Shown piece by piece: positions 28,801 to 37,177 of a stretch of DNA of 64,000 nt. Each line of letters begins with the position of its first letter. The stretch's first letter is position 1. The notes under the pieces were generated by a model, which was not told the origin of the DNA, did not search any database, and worked only from the letters and a program-made list of their open reading frames with translations. The DNA comes from M3007 sp044226205 (lineage in GTDB: Bacteria; Bacteroidota; Bacteroidia; Chitinophagales; Saprospiraceae): the NCBI GenBank assembly GCA_044226205.1, contig JBGAHL010000015.1, positions 1 to 64,000 on the forward strand. The letters run 5' to 3'. Position numbers and translations under genes: made by a program.

Positions 28801-28960
28801 TGGCGCCATTGTGTTCGGTAATGTGAATAACCCGGACAGCGAAGTGAGCAAACTCAAAAAAGGCGCGCTGGCTTACCAGGTGCTCGAAGAAATCAACGTA
28901 CGCCCGAACGTCGAGTACTCGGCCAAAGTGCGTAACGCCAATGAAGAACTTTTTAGCTGA
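25811..28960 (+). CDS. actB: Alternative complex III subunit ActB, molybdopterin-like plus iron-sulfur fusion
   Basis: This is a 1049-residue periplasmic subunit that fuses a molybdopterin-oxidoreductase-like domain (B1, about 80-750) to a ferredoxin-type domain (B2, about 785-1049). A Tat signal is present (SRRDFLKLL at 43-51, followed by a hydrophobic stretch and Cys). B2 has four cysteine clusters starting at C804 (CIGCGACQVAC), then CQHCENAPCENVC, CIGTRYCANNC and CSFC...CQTAC, which bind one 3Fe-4S and three 4Fe-4S clusters in characterised ACIII. The B1 domain in this family lacks the molybdenum cofactor and serves as scaffold. ATG 25811 starts a short N-terminal MHHHNG segment. Confidence 0.95.
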   Translation: MHHHNGIWVSTEDLMREESFLQSAEKEFSIENIAESDGQWTASRRDFLKLLGFGLGAATVAASCEIPIKKAIPYVTKPDEIVPGVANYFASSFANGGDYCAVLVKTREGRPIKIEGNTLSNITGGGTSARAQAVVLSLYDTRRIKQGGMIDNGVVKPLSWSDLDSKIKGQLQLGGQVRIISNTNMSPTAKKALGEFQAKYPNSRVITYDPVSSAALLAANQQSFGIRAVPNYHFDQAEVIVSFGADFLGTWISPVEYARDYAKNRTIRNPKGARMSRHYQVESHMSLTGSNADNRILVKPSEQGAAIVALYNALTGNSGGPKLNDKAAAAIQKVAADLKNAQGKSLVVSGSNNIMEQMFVNKINEVLGNLNNTVDFTRASNQRQGDERDMARLIAEMNSGQVSVVFVWGANPAYELPNAAEFKTAFAKVNTRVSFSGILDETALLCNYSAPTHHLLESWGDVEPKAGQYSLIQPTIAPLFNTRQAELSLLEWADSPNLNRQDDQPYYQYLKSHWASDLFAKQTQYGTPTAFWDMSLHDGVFEAPAVEQSVSFSTAVSLNPDGVTQPASSELEISFYETVNIGGGQYAHNPWLQEMPDPVTRTVWGNYLNIPVEWDGINNINGWKDLNDGDNVEVEVNGQKLVCTVVRNFGQMPGSVSIALGHGRTAGGCGVGYGVDVNPWLPIDGGLIQYYAKDAKLTKTGSVDKHFACVQHHHTMGVQAMGKEEGKVINADEKSLGWKGFQGSLTDRSIIFHANLNELPKLVSELEEFHEESHHLNSQTLYPDRTDVYTAGVHWGMFVDLNACIGCGACQVACVSENNVPVVGKKEVHRHHEMTWLRIDRYFYGDIENPKVVYQPMMCQHCENAPCENVCPVNATNHSMEGFNQMAYNRCIGTRYCANNCPFKVRRFNWLDYTTADVWPANEERVFHAEGDDKPFYADNLTRMVLNPDVTVRSRGVIEKCSFCIQRVQEGKLTAKQEGRAILDNDVRSACQTACPTGAIVFGNVNNPDSEVSKLKKGALAYQVLEEINVRPNVEYSAKVRNANEELFS

Positions 28961-28981
28961 TAACAATCACCAGTTCAAGAT

Positions 28982-30409
28982 ATGTCGCAAGCAGTAGCGC
29001 CAGTTAGGCACGTATTGATTGAGGGCAACAAGTCCTACCATAACATCACGGAGGATTTGTGTGTACCTACCGAAAAAGCACCTACGCGGGAGTGGATTAT
29101 CGCCTTCGCGCTGTCGGCTGCTTTCCTCGGGTTGTATATTTTCGCCATTGTCTGGACGGTTTGGAAAGGCATCGGCGAATGGGGCGCCAACCGCACCATC
29201 AACTGGGCCTGGGATATCACCAACTTCGTTTGGTGGATCGGTATCGGTCACGCAGGTACCCTTATCTCGGCAATCCTCTTGCTTTTCCGCCAACGCTGGC
29301 GTACCGGTGTGAACCGTGCTGCCGAGGCCATGACCATCTTCGCGGTGATCTGTGCCGGCCAGTTCCCTATTTTCCACATGGGTCGCGTTTGGTTGGCGTT
29401 CTTCATTTTCCCCTTCCCGAATACGCGGGGGCCGTTGTGGGTCAACTTTAACAGTCCCTTGTTGTGGGACGTGTTTGCTATCTCGACCTACTTCTCCGTA
29501 TCCCTGCTCTTCTGGTATACCGGTCTTGTCCCCGACCTCGCCACTGTGCGCGACCGTGCAAGCGGGTTCCGTCGCAAAATGTACGAGATTTTCTCGTTCG
29601 GCTGGACGGGCAGCGCCAAGCACTGGCAGCGTTGGGAAGCGCTTTCTCTGGTGCTTGCCGGTATCTCTACCCCCCTTGTACTTTCCGTACACACCATCGT
29701 GTCTTTCGACTTTGCCACCTCGGTGGTACCCGGCTGGCACACGACCATCTTCCCGCCCTACTTCGTTGCCGGCGCTATTTTCTCCGGTTTCGCCATGGTG
29801 CAGACCCTGATGGTTATTACACGGAAAGTGCTCAAACTTGAAGACTACATCACGGTGAACCACATCGAATCGATGAACAAGGTGATTGTGCTTACCGGTA
29901 CGATCGTTGGTGTGGCCTACCTCACCGAGCTGTTTATCGCCTGGTACTCCGGCTATGTGTACGAGCAATTTGCTTTCTACAACCGCGTATTTGGTATTTA
30001 CTGGTGGTCGTACTTCGGCATGATGTTCTGCAACGTTGTCAGCCCCCAACTTTTCTGGGTGCGTTCCATTCGCCGCAGCATCTGGTGGACGTTCTTCCTG
30101 TCCATCGTCGTGAACGTGGGTATGTGGTTCGAGCGCTTTGTGATTATCGCAACCACGCTGGCCCGTGATTTCCTTCCTTCCTCCTGGAGTTACTATTCCC
30201 CGACCTGGGTGGAAATCAGCATCTTCACCGGTACGATCGGCCTGTTCTTCTTCTGCTATTTGATTTTTACCCGCGTAGCGCCTGTTGTCGCTATTGCCGA
30301 GATTAAATCGATTCTGAAAGTGGCTGGCGATCAATTTATCGGACCGGATGCCAAACCGCATCACGACCACGGCCACTCCAAGGCAGAGACAAAAAAATCT
30401 GAAGAATAA
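28982..30409 (+). CDS. actC: Alternative complex III subunit ActC, NrfD-like quinol-binding membrane protein
   Basis: This is a 475-residue NrfD/PsrC-family integral membrane protein with about ten helices. The first loop and helix carry REWIIAFALSAAFLGLY, and later segments include WWIGIGHAGTLISAILLLF and FPIFHMGR, typical of the quinol-site region facing ActB. The C-terminus is a charged His/Lys-rich tail. ActC is the likely menaquinol oxidation site and, with ActF, a candidate proton path. It starts 21 bases after actB. Confidence 0.95.
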   Translation: MSQAVAPVRHVLIEGNKSYHNITEDLCVPTEKAPTREWIIAFALSAAFLGLYIFAIVWTVWKGIGEWGANRTINWAWDITNFVWWIGIGHAGTLISAILLLFRQRWRTGVNRAAEAMTIFAVICAGQFPIFHMGRVWLAFFIFPFPNTRGPLWVNFNSPLLWDVFAISTYFSVSLLFWYTGLVPDLATVRDRASGFRRKMYEIFSFGWTGSAKHWQRWEALSLVLAGISTPLVLSVHTIVSFDFATSVVPGWHTTIFPPYFVAGAIFSGFAMVQTLMVITRKVLKLEDYITVNHIESMNKVIVLTGTIVGVAYLTELFIAWYSGYVYEQFAFYNRVFGIYWWSYFGMMFCNVVSPQLFWVRSIRRSIWWTFFLSIVVNVGMWFERFVIIATTLARDFLPSSWSYYSPTWVEISIFTGTIGLFFFCYLIFTRVAPVVAIAEIKSILKVAGDQFIGPDAKPHHDHGHSKAETKKSEE

Positions 30410-30462
30410 GCAGACCCTGCTGATTCAATTCATTCATTAAGCAACTAAGACCATCTTTATAA

Positions 30463-30993
30463 ATGGCTGCTGAAAATACCAAAGTCCTCTACGGACTCTA
30501 CAATGACGAGGAAGATCTGAAACGCGCTGTCAAAACGGCCAATTCCGACCATTTGGATATCATGGACGTTTTCACGCCGTTCCCCGTACACGGGCTGGAT
30601 CCTGTACTTGGCTTGAAAGAAAGCCGTCTGCACTATCTCGGATTCATCTACGGCGCTATCGGTGCGTTGTTTGGCTTCGGCGCGATGACCTGGATTTTCA
30701 CCTCGGACTGGCCCATCATTTTTGGTGGCAAACCGTACTGGTCGGTTCCGGCCTTCATTCCGATCACCTTTGAAATGACGGTCTTGTTTTCTGCCTGGGG
30801 CATGACGCTGACCTTTTACACGATCTGCGGCATGTGGCCCGGCGCCAAAAACCCGACGCTTGATAACCGGATTACCGACGACAAATTCTGCATCGCTTTC
30901 GATGTAACCGGTGCCGGCGATAACACGGTTGACAACCTGAAAGGCTTCTTTGGCCGTACCGGCGCTGCCGAAATCAACGTCAAAACCCTTTAA
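30463..30993 (+). CDS. actD: Alternative complex III subunit ActD (DUF3341)
   Basis: This is a 176-residue protein with an N-terminal soluble alpha+beta part (KVLYGLYNDEEDLKRAVK, DVFTPFPVHGLD), two membrane helices (about 64-85 and 102-125) and a short C-terminal domain (DDKFCIAFDV). It matches the DUF3341 family that forms the ActD subunit of ACIII; its role is structural in known complexes. It lies 53 bases after actC in the standard gene order. Confidence 0.95.
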   Translation: MAAENTKVLYGLYNDEEDLKRAVKTANSDHLDIMDVFTPFPVHGLDPVLGLKESRLHYLGFIYGAIGALFGFGAMTWIFTSDWPIIFGGKPYWSVPAFIPITFEMTVLFSAWGMTLTFYTICGMWPGAKNPTLDNRITDDKFCIAFDVTGAGDNTVDNLKGFFGRTGAAEINVKTL

Positions 30994-31057
30994 CTGGTGT
31001 CGGAATTCGATTGAATTCTTTCACCTTTTTAACATCCAGATTCTAATTTTTCAAAAG

Positions 31058-31900
31058 ATGAAATACGCAATTGGTGCGATTCTGGGAATTGCCTTGTTTG
31101 CCTGGCTGTTTTCGCTTTGTTCTCCGGCTGGTAAAAACAAAACCGGCCACGAATACATGCCTGATATGGCTCACTCCATCGCTTACGAAGCAAACCAGTA
31201 TAACAACTATTACTGGAATCACTGGGGCGATGAGGACAACACGTTTACGGTGGCACAACTGGCACAGCCCCGAGGCAAGGTAGAAGGTACGATTCCCCGC
31301 GGCTACACGGGTGTGTATTACGCCGGCGCCGACGAACTGGATATTGTACGTGGCAAGAACGCGTCCAATGCAATTGCTGCGCCCGTCAACGGCCATGCTC
31401 CTTTCTATTATCAGAATACGGAAGATGATCGCCTTCGCTGCGAGCAGGAAATGGTTCAGAATCCGTTTCCGATCACAAAGGTCGGTCTTGATCGCGCCAA
31501 ACCGCTGTATGAAACTTACTGCGGCGTTTGCCACGGTGTGAAAGGCGACGGACAGGGCCCGCTGGTCACTGTACCCAACGCCAAATACCCGGCCGCTCCG
31601 AAAAACTTCCTGGCCGACGACATGATCAATGCCGGCAACGGCCGCTATTATTTCGGTATCATGTACGGCAAAAACGTGATGGGCAGCTATGCCGACAAGC
31701 TCTCTTTCGAAGAGCGTTGGCAGGTCATTCATTACATCCGTTCGCTCCAGGCCAAGTCTAAAAATCTGGCCTATGACGAGACGGCGAACACCTTCAACGA
31801 TTCTGACAAGCCCGCCCAAGGCAATGCCACGGGCCCTAAAAGGGTTCCCGGCGCCACGGCTGCTCCCGCTCCTGCGCCTGCTGCTCCTGCAGGCAAATAA
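31058..31900 (+). CDS. actE: Alternative complex III subunit ActE, monoheme cytochrome c lipoprotein
   Basis: This is a 280-residue protein with a lipoprotein signal ending in LFSLC (modified Cys near residue 21), an N-terminal region that wraps other subunits in known complexes (HEYMPDM onward) and one cytochrome c domain. The heme motif is CGVCH at 155-159, and a Met ligand is likely in IMYGKNVMGSY. The C-terminus is an Ala/Pro tail. ActE is the probable electron exit toward cytochrome oxidase. ATG 31058 was chosen over an upstream frame that overlaps actD. Confidence 0.93.
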   Translation: MKYAIGAILGIALFAWLFSLCSPAGKNKTGHEYMPDMAHSIAYEANQYNNYYWNHWGDEDNTFTVAQLAQPRGKVEGTIPRGYTGVYYAGADELDIVRGKNASNAIAAPVNGHAPFYYQNTEDDRLRCEQEMVQNPFPITKVGLDRAKPLYETYCGVCHGVKGDGQGPLVTVPNAKYPAAPKNFLADDMINAGNGRYYFGIMYGKNVMGSYADKLSFEERWQVIHYIRSLQAKSKNLAYDETANTFNDSDKPAQGNATGPKRVPGATAAPAPAPAAPAGK

Positions 31901-31962
31901 TCTGACCCTGTAAACCTGGCAATCAAAATCAAAAAATTCCGGCCCTGTGCCGACTCTGCAAT

Positions 31963-33600
31963 ATGAACCTGAATACGCAATTCGTATTTGACGGCAAATT
32001 GAAACGCAACCTGATCATCGGGATGGTGGTCGGCGTAGTTTGCCTTGCCTGGTCACTGGTTGGCGACGATGAGTACAAAACCCGCTTCTGGACCAACTGG
32101 TTGCACAACTCTGTGTTCTTTACCGGGATCGCCTTCATGGCCATGTTTTTCCTTTCGGCGCAAATCACGGCTTTCGCTGGTTGGAATGCAGTGATCAAAC
32201 GTGTCTGGGAAGCTATGAGCCAATTTATGTGGGTCGGGCTTATTCTGGTCGGCGTTATCGCAGTGGGTGTATGGGGGCACTTCCATCACCTGTACCACTG
32301 GAACGATCCCAACGTTAACATCACTGATCCGGCAGCGCCCGGATTCGATAAAGTGCTTGCCGGCAAAAAAGGGTTCTTGAACCCTGTGTTTTTTACGGTC
32401 GGTACGCTCGGTTTCCTGGCCATCTGGTACTTCTGGGCTTACAAACTGCGCCAGTTGTCAATTGCACAGGATACGCAAGAGAATACCTCTTTCGATTACT
32501 ACAAGAAACAACGCAAGTGGGCGGCCTCGTTCCTTCCCCTGGGCGGTTTCATGAGCACCGTTTTTCTGTGGCAACTGATCATGTCGGTTGATCCGCACTG
32601 GTACAGCACCATGTTCGCATGGTATTCCATGATCTCGGTCTGGCTTGGCTCGATTTCTCTGACGGTCATGCTGATCATTTACCTCAAATCCAAAGGATAT
32701 CTGGAATACGTCACTCGCGATCACCTGCACGATGTCGGCAAGTTCCTTTTCGGTATCAGTGTTTTCTGGACATACCTGTGGTTCGACCAGTTCATGCTGA
32801 TCTGGTATGCCAACAACGGTGAAGAAACGATCTATTTCAAGGAACGGATGAACCATTACCCCGTACTTTTCTGGGGTAACCTTCTGATGAACTTTGTAGC
32901 GCCGTTCCTGATCCTTATGCGCAACGATACGAAGCGCAAATTCGGAACCATGTTCTTCGTCGCCGCTATCGTATTTTTTGGTCACTGGTGGGACTATTTC
33001 TACATGATCAAGCCGGGTGCGCGCATCGCTGCATTCGAAGCCACGGAACTGAAAGAAGGTCACAAGCAGGGCAATCTGTCCAGCACCCTGAAAGAAATCG
33101 GTCAAACGACCCACGATGCTGTTAATACCGCTTCGGAAGCCACCAAAGCAGCAGGAGAGGCGGCAGATGCCGTTTCCAGCACTTATGATAATGTTGCTGA
33201 ACATGCATCTGAAGCAATGCCTGAGTCTGACAGCATCGGTGCTGCCGAAATGACTGAAACGCACACCGAAGCGGAGCATAGTGGCGAACATGCGGAAGAA
33301 CATGCCATGGCAGAGGCTTCGTCGGCTCATGAAGGCGATGCCGAACATGCGGAAGAAGGCCATCATGCTGATAAATCTTTCAAACTTGGCTTTACGATAC
33401 CGGGTATTCAGGAACTGGGAGTGATGATCGGATTCCTCAGCCTTTTCCTGTTCTTCTTCTTCACTCAACTTTCCAAAGTTTCGCTGGTGCCCCTGCGTGA
33501 TCCATATCTGGAAGAAAGCCTTCACCATGAAACCGGAGCCAATATCGACGGCGAAGGACAATTGGATGGTGGTGATGATTCCGACCACGGCCATCACTGA
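31963..33600 (+). CDS. actF: Alternative complex III subunit ActF with a long acidic His-rich loop
   Basis: This is a 545-residue integral membrane protein homologous to ActC. About nine helices are followed by a long hydrophilic insert (about 360-475) and a last helix (about 482-502, with FLFFFFTQL). The insert has an Ala-rich amphipathic part (TKAAGEAADAVSST) and an acidic His/Glu-rich part (TEAEHSGEHAEEHAMAEAS), and the C-terminus is again Asp/His-rich. The membrane core is standard; the insert looks specific to this lineage. ActF completes the ACIII order ABCDEF. The gene is 90 bases ahead of coxB. Confidence 0.93.
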   Translation: MNLNTQFVFDGKLKRNLIIGMVVGVVCLAWSLVGDDEYKTRFWTNWLHNSVFFTGIAFMAMFFLSAQITAFAGWNAVIKRVWEAMSQFMWVGLILVGVIAVGVWGHFHHLYHWNDPNVNITDPAAPGFDKVLAGKKGFLNPVFFTVGTLGFLAIWYFWAYKLRQLSIAQDTQENTSFDYYKKQRKWAASFLPLGGFMSTVFLWQLIMSVDPHWYSTMFAWYSMISVWLGSISLTVMLIIYLKSKGYLEYVTRDHLHDVGKFLFGISVFWTYLWFDQFMLIWYANNGEETIYFKERMNHYPVLFWGNLLMNFVAPFLILMRNDTKRKFGTMFFVAAIVFFGHWWDYFYMIKPGARIAAFEATELKEGHKQGNLSSTLKEIGQTTHDAVNTASEATKAAGEAADAVSSTYDNVAEHASEAMPESDSIGAAEMTETHTEAEHSGEHAEEHAMAEASSAHEGDAEHAEEGHHADKSFKLGFTIPGIQELGVMIGFLSLFLFFFFTQLSKVSLVPLRDPYLEESLHHETGANIDGEGQLDGGDDSDHGHH

Positions 33601-33690
33601 TTGTAATCGGCGGCATTTTCAGAAAATTCAACATTAAACTACCCCTTTTACCGTTCTCATTGTTTTGAGTTAATAAGCAAATCAATTGCG

Positions 33691-35190
33691 ATGACAGGTC
33701 TGATCATAATTCTTTGCGTCATTCTTATCTCAATCGTCCTGATACAAATCGGGAAAGTAACCGAGCTTACTTCCCAAATCAAAGGCGACCGTGAAGCCAT
33801 GTCCGATTCTAGCAAATGGAACGGATGGCTTTCTCTGATCTTTATGGTCGTTTTCCTGGTTTCCGTGATGATGACGGCCTGGGATTTCAAAAACGTCATG
33901 TTGTTTTATGGCCCTCACCAGGCTGCTTCCGAACACGGCTCTATTCTGGACAACGCCTTTAACATTACCCTCTTTTTCACGGGAATTGTTTTTGTGCTTA
34001 CTCATATTGCCTTGTTTTGGTTTGCCTTCCAATACCGCTGGCGCGAAGGTCGTTCTGCCCGCTTTATTGCCCATGATAATCGTCTTGAAGTCTGGTGGAC
34101 AGTTGTTCCCGCGGTCGTCATGACGGTTCTCGTAGTACGCGGCCTGAATGCCTGGAACACGGTAATGGCCGATGTCAAGGAAGGCGAGGACTATATGGAA
34201 ATCGAAGCCACGGGTCAGCAGTTCAACTGGATTATTCGTTATCCGGGCCCGGACGGAAAACTTGGCGCCCGTGATTACACCTTGACAACTGCCAACAACC
34301 AGCTCGGTCAGGATTTTCATGATGCTAAAAACTGGGACGACATCATTGCCGATAAGGAGATTGTGTTGCCCGTTGGTAAAAAAGTTCGGGTCCGTATTAC
34401 GGCAAAGGATGTTCTTCACAACTTTGACCTGCCGCACTTCCGTGTGAAAATGGATGCAGTGCCTGGTATGCCGACCTATTTTGTCTTTACGCCGACAAAA
34501 ACGACCGCAGAGTACCGCAACGAACTCAGAAAATATCCTGAATACAACAGCCCCGCCGACCCACTCGATCCGACCGGCCCCAAGCGCTGGGAAAAATTCG
34601 AGTTTGAACTTGCCTGTGCCGAACTGTGTGGTAAAGGCCACTATTCTATGCGCCGCGTTGTCCGGATTGTTCCGCAGGAAGAATACGATGCCTGGATCAA
34701 ACAACAGCAGTCGTATTACCTGACCCAGATTCGAGACAAAGATGAAGACCCGAACAAGGGCAAAGTCCTTGACTTTGAAGTAGCCATTCGCGCAAAAGAG
34801 TTTAGTGAAAACCTCAAAAAGGCGGTCGAATCTGCTACGGCTTCCGACAAGACTTTGCAACTTAAGCACATCAATTTCGAGACGGGCTCCGCCAACCTTA
34901 CTGCCGATAGCCGCTATGAGCTCGATAATCTTGTGACGGCCATGACGACTTATCCCAATCTGGTGATCGAAGTTGCCGGCCATACGGATAACGTAGGTGA
35001 CCCTGCGGCCAATCTGACCCTGTCGTCCCAGCGCGCTGCTTCAGTGGTAAACTACCTTGTAAATAAAGGAGTCGCTGCCGGCAGACTCAAACCGCACGGT
35101 TATGGCGACACCAAGCCGATGACTGATAATGACACACCCGAGAATCGGGCTAAAAATCGTCGAACAGAATTTACAATTCTTTCCAACTGA
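33691..35190 (+). CDS. coxB: Cytochrome c oxidase subunit II fused to an OmpA-like peptidoglycan-binding domain
   Basis: This 499-residue protein has four hydrophobic segments (about 1-20, 46-66, 88-112, 131-149), then a cupredoxin domain with the full CuA site: H243, C309, E311, C313, H317 and M320 (CAELCGKGHYSM). After a charged linker (about 345-388), residues 390-499 form an OmpA-like domain: INFETGSANL, AGHTDNVG, LSSQRAASV, NRRTEF. D433 and R448 correspond to the Asp/Arg pair that binds diaminopimelate in OmpA. CuA and OmpA both fall on the periplasmic side, so the fusion is topologically sound. It accepts electrons from ACIII and passes them to CoxA, while probably anchoring the complex to peptidoglycan. 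The frame is uninterrupted. Confidence 0.95.
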   Translation: MTGLIIILCVILISIVLIQIGKVTELTSQIKGDREAMSDSSKWNGWLSLIFMVVFLVSVMMTAWDFKNVMLFYGPHQAASEHGSILDNAFNITLFFTGIVFVLTHIALFWFAFQYRWREGRSARFIAHDNRLEVWWTVVPAVVMTVLVVRGLNAWNTVMADVKEGEDYMEIEATGQQFNWIIRYPGPDGKLGARDYTLTTANNQLGQDFHDAKNWDDIIADKEIVLPVGKKVRVRITAKDVLHNFDLPHFRVKMDAVPGMPTYFVFTPTKTTAEYRNELRKYPEYNSPADPLDPTGPKRWEKFEFELACAELCGKGHYSMRRVVRIVPQEEYDAWIKQQQSYYLTQIRDKDEDPNKGKVLDFEVAIRAKEFSENLKKAVESATASDKTLQLKHINFETGSANLTADSRYELDNLVTAMTTYPNLVIEVAGHTDNVGDPAANLTLSSQRAASVVNYLVNKGVAAGRLKPHGYGDTKPMTDNDTPENRAKNRRTEFTILSN

Positions 35191-35276
35191 TTGGATTGCT
35201 GATTGTTAATGATATTTCTGACAACACCGAACCCGACTGGTTTCACACAAAATAACATTTCAAATTTCCCTTGGTT

Positions 35277-37133
35277 ATGGCTCATTCGCACACTGCCGCC
35301 GTTGAAACAATGGAAGATCAACTTCTCCAAACGGAAGGATATAACGACCATTTTCACGAACATCATCACGGCGACAAGTACCAGTCGAATTTTTTGACCC
35401 ATTACATTTTCAGCACCGATCACAAGATGATCGCCCGTCAGTTTCTGATCACGGGTATTTTCTGGGCTTTTGTCGGTGCTGCGATGTCCATCATTTTCCG
35501 TCTGCAGCTCGGGTTTCCGGAAGCAGACCTCGCCTGGCTGCGCCCGCTTCTCGGCAAATGGATCATGGTAAACGAGCAGGGGATCGGCAAACTCGACCCT
35601 GAATTTTACTACTCGCTGGTTACCATGCACGGTACGATTCTGGTGTTTTTCGTTCTTACTGCAGGTTTGAGCGGCACTTTTGCCAACCTTCTAATTCCAT
35701 TGCAGGTAGGCGCGCGTGACATGGCGTCGCCGTTGCTCAACGCTTTCTCCTACTGGTTTTTCTTCCTCGCCGGTGTTGTGATGTTCCTCTCGCTGTTCCT
35801 CAGCACAGGTCCATTCTCCGGGGGGTGGACGGCCTACCCGCCGTTAAGCGCCTTACCACAGGCTTCCGATGGCTCGTCTGCCGGTATGACGATGTGGATT
35901 ACCGGTATGGCACTGTTTATCGTGTCTTCTCTGCTGGGTGGTATCAACTATATTACCACCGTGCTGAATCTTCGTACCAAAGGCATGAACATGTGGCGCA
36001 TGCCGCTGACGGTTTGGGCACTGTTCATTACGGCAATCCTTGGCGTTTTGTCTTTCCCGGTTCTGTTCTCCGGCGTGATGTTGCTTATTTTTGACCGCAG
36101 CCTTGGCACATCTTTTTATCTGAACGAAATTGTTGTTGGCGGCCAGATTCTCGATCGCGTCGGCGGCAGCCCGATTCTTTTCCAGCACCTCTTCTGGTTC
36201 CTTGGTCACCCTGAGGTATACATCATTATTCTCCCGGCCATGGGTATCGTGTCGGAAGTGTTGTCGGTTAACGCTCGCAAGCCCATCTTCGGCTACCGGG
36301 CAATGGTGATGTCGATTCTGGCAATCGCATTCCTCTCGTTTATCGTGTGGGCTCACCACATGTTTATGTCCGGTGTCAATCCTTTCATCAGCAACTTCTT
36401 CGTGATCTTCACGTTGATCATTGCCGTACCTTCTGCTGTGAAAGTATTTAACTGGATATCAACAATTTACGGCTCCAACTTCCGCTTTAACTCGGCAAGT
36501 TTGTTTGGTGTGGGTTTCGTTTCCCTTTTCATTTCCGGCGGTTTGACAGGTATTTTCCTGGGCAACTCGGCTATCGATATTCAGTTGCACGATACGTATT
36601 TCGTTGTTGCTCACTTCCACATTGTGATGGGTGTGGCAGCGTTTTTCGGCATGTTCGCGGGCGTATATCACTGGTTCCCGAAAATGTTCGGCCGGTTCAT
36701 GAACGAAGCCCTGGGGAAAATTCACTTTTGGGGTACGCTGATCGGCGCATACGCAGTGTTTTGGCCGATGCACTACACAGGAATGGCCGGCGTTCCGCGC
36801 CGCTATTACAGCATCGAAAACTTTGAAAGTTTCAAGCACTTTGTCACGATCAACCAGTTTATTACGGTGGCTGCCATTATTGTCTTCTTCCTTCAGATTG
36901 TGTTCATCATCAACTTCTTCTACTCTATCTTCAGTGGTCGCAAGATGAAAGTTCGCAACCCGTGGGGCGCCAATACGCTCGAATGGACGACGGAAATTAA
37001 TCCTGGCCACGGTAACTGGGCGGGTAATCTGCCGGCGGTTCAACGTTGGGCTTATGATTACAGCAAGGGTGGCGAAGAGTTTATCCCTCAAATTTTACCC
37101 CTGCGAGAGGGCGAGCACGATCACGGTCATTGA
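35277..37133 (+). CDS. coxA: Cytochrome c oxidase subunit I (A-type heme-copper oxidase)
   Basis: This is a 618-residue, 12-helix catalytic subunit that reduces oxygen at heme a3-CuB and pumps protons. Heme a and a3/CuB ligands lie in TMHGTILVFF, WFLGHPEVYI (His-Tyr crosslink, with Glu of the D-channel), WAHHMFMSG and HDTYFVVAHFHIVMG. The XGHPEV form marks a type A1 oxidase. The N-terminal segment before the first helix is His-rich. ATG 35277 was chosen; a TTG two codons earlier is possible. The gene follows coxB after 86 bases. Confidence 0.96.
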   Translation: MAHSHTAAVETMEDQLLQTEGYNDHFHEHHHGDKYQSNFLTHYIFSTDHKMIARQFLITGIFWAFVGAAMSIIFRLQLGFPEADLAWLRPLLGKWIMVNEQGIGKLDPEFYYSLVTMHGTILVFFVLTAGLSGTFANLLIPLQVGARDMASPLLNAFSYWFFFLAGVVMFLSLFLSTGPFSGGWTAYPPLSALPQASDGSSAGMTMWITGMALFIVSSLLGGINYITTVLNLRTKGMNMWRMPLTVWALFITAILGVLSFPVLFSGVMLLIFDRSLGTSFYLNEIVVGGQILDRVGGSPILFQHLFWFLGHPEVYIIILPAMGIVSEVLSVNARKPIFGYRAMVMSILAIAFLSFIVWAHHMFMSGVNPFISNFFVIFTLIIAVPSAVKVFNWISTIYGSNFRFNSASLFGVGFVSLFISGGLTGIFLGNSAIDIQLHDTYFVVAHFHIVMGVAAFFGMFAGVYHWFPKMFGRFMNEALGKIHFWGTLIGAYAVFWPMHYTGMAGVPRRYYSIENFESFKHFVTINQFITVAAIIVFFLQIVFIINFFYSIFSGRKMKVRNPWGANTLEWTTEINPGHGNWAGNLPAVQRWAYDYSKGGEEFIPQILPLREGEHDHGH

Positions 37134-37177
37134 TTTTCAATCATAAGCATCAGCAAATCAAGAAGCAGACGCAGCAT

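Noticed and set aside
34858..35190. The OmpA part of coxB as an assembly chimera with the ompA gene at 19577
   Set aside because: The two OmpA domains differ at many positions, and the coxB junction has a continuous linker and frame, followed by the expected coxA. Recombination of the two in assembly would give near-identical sequence.
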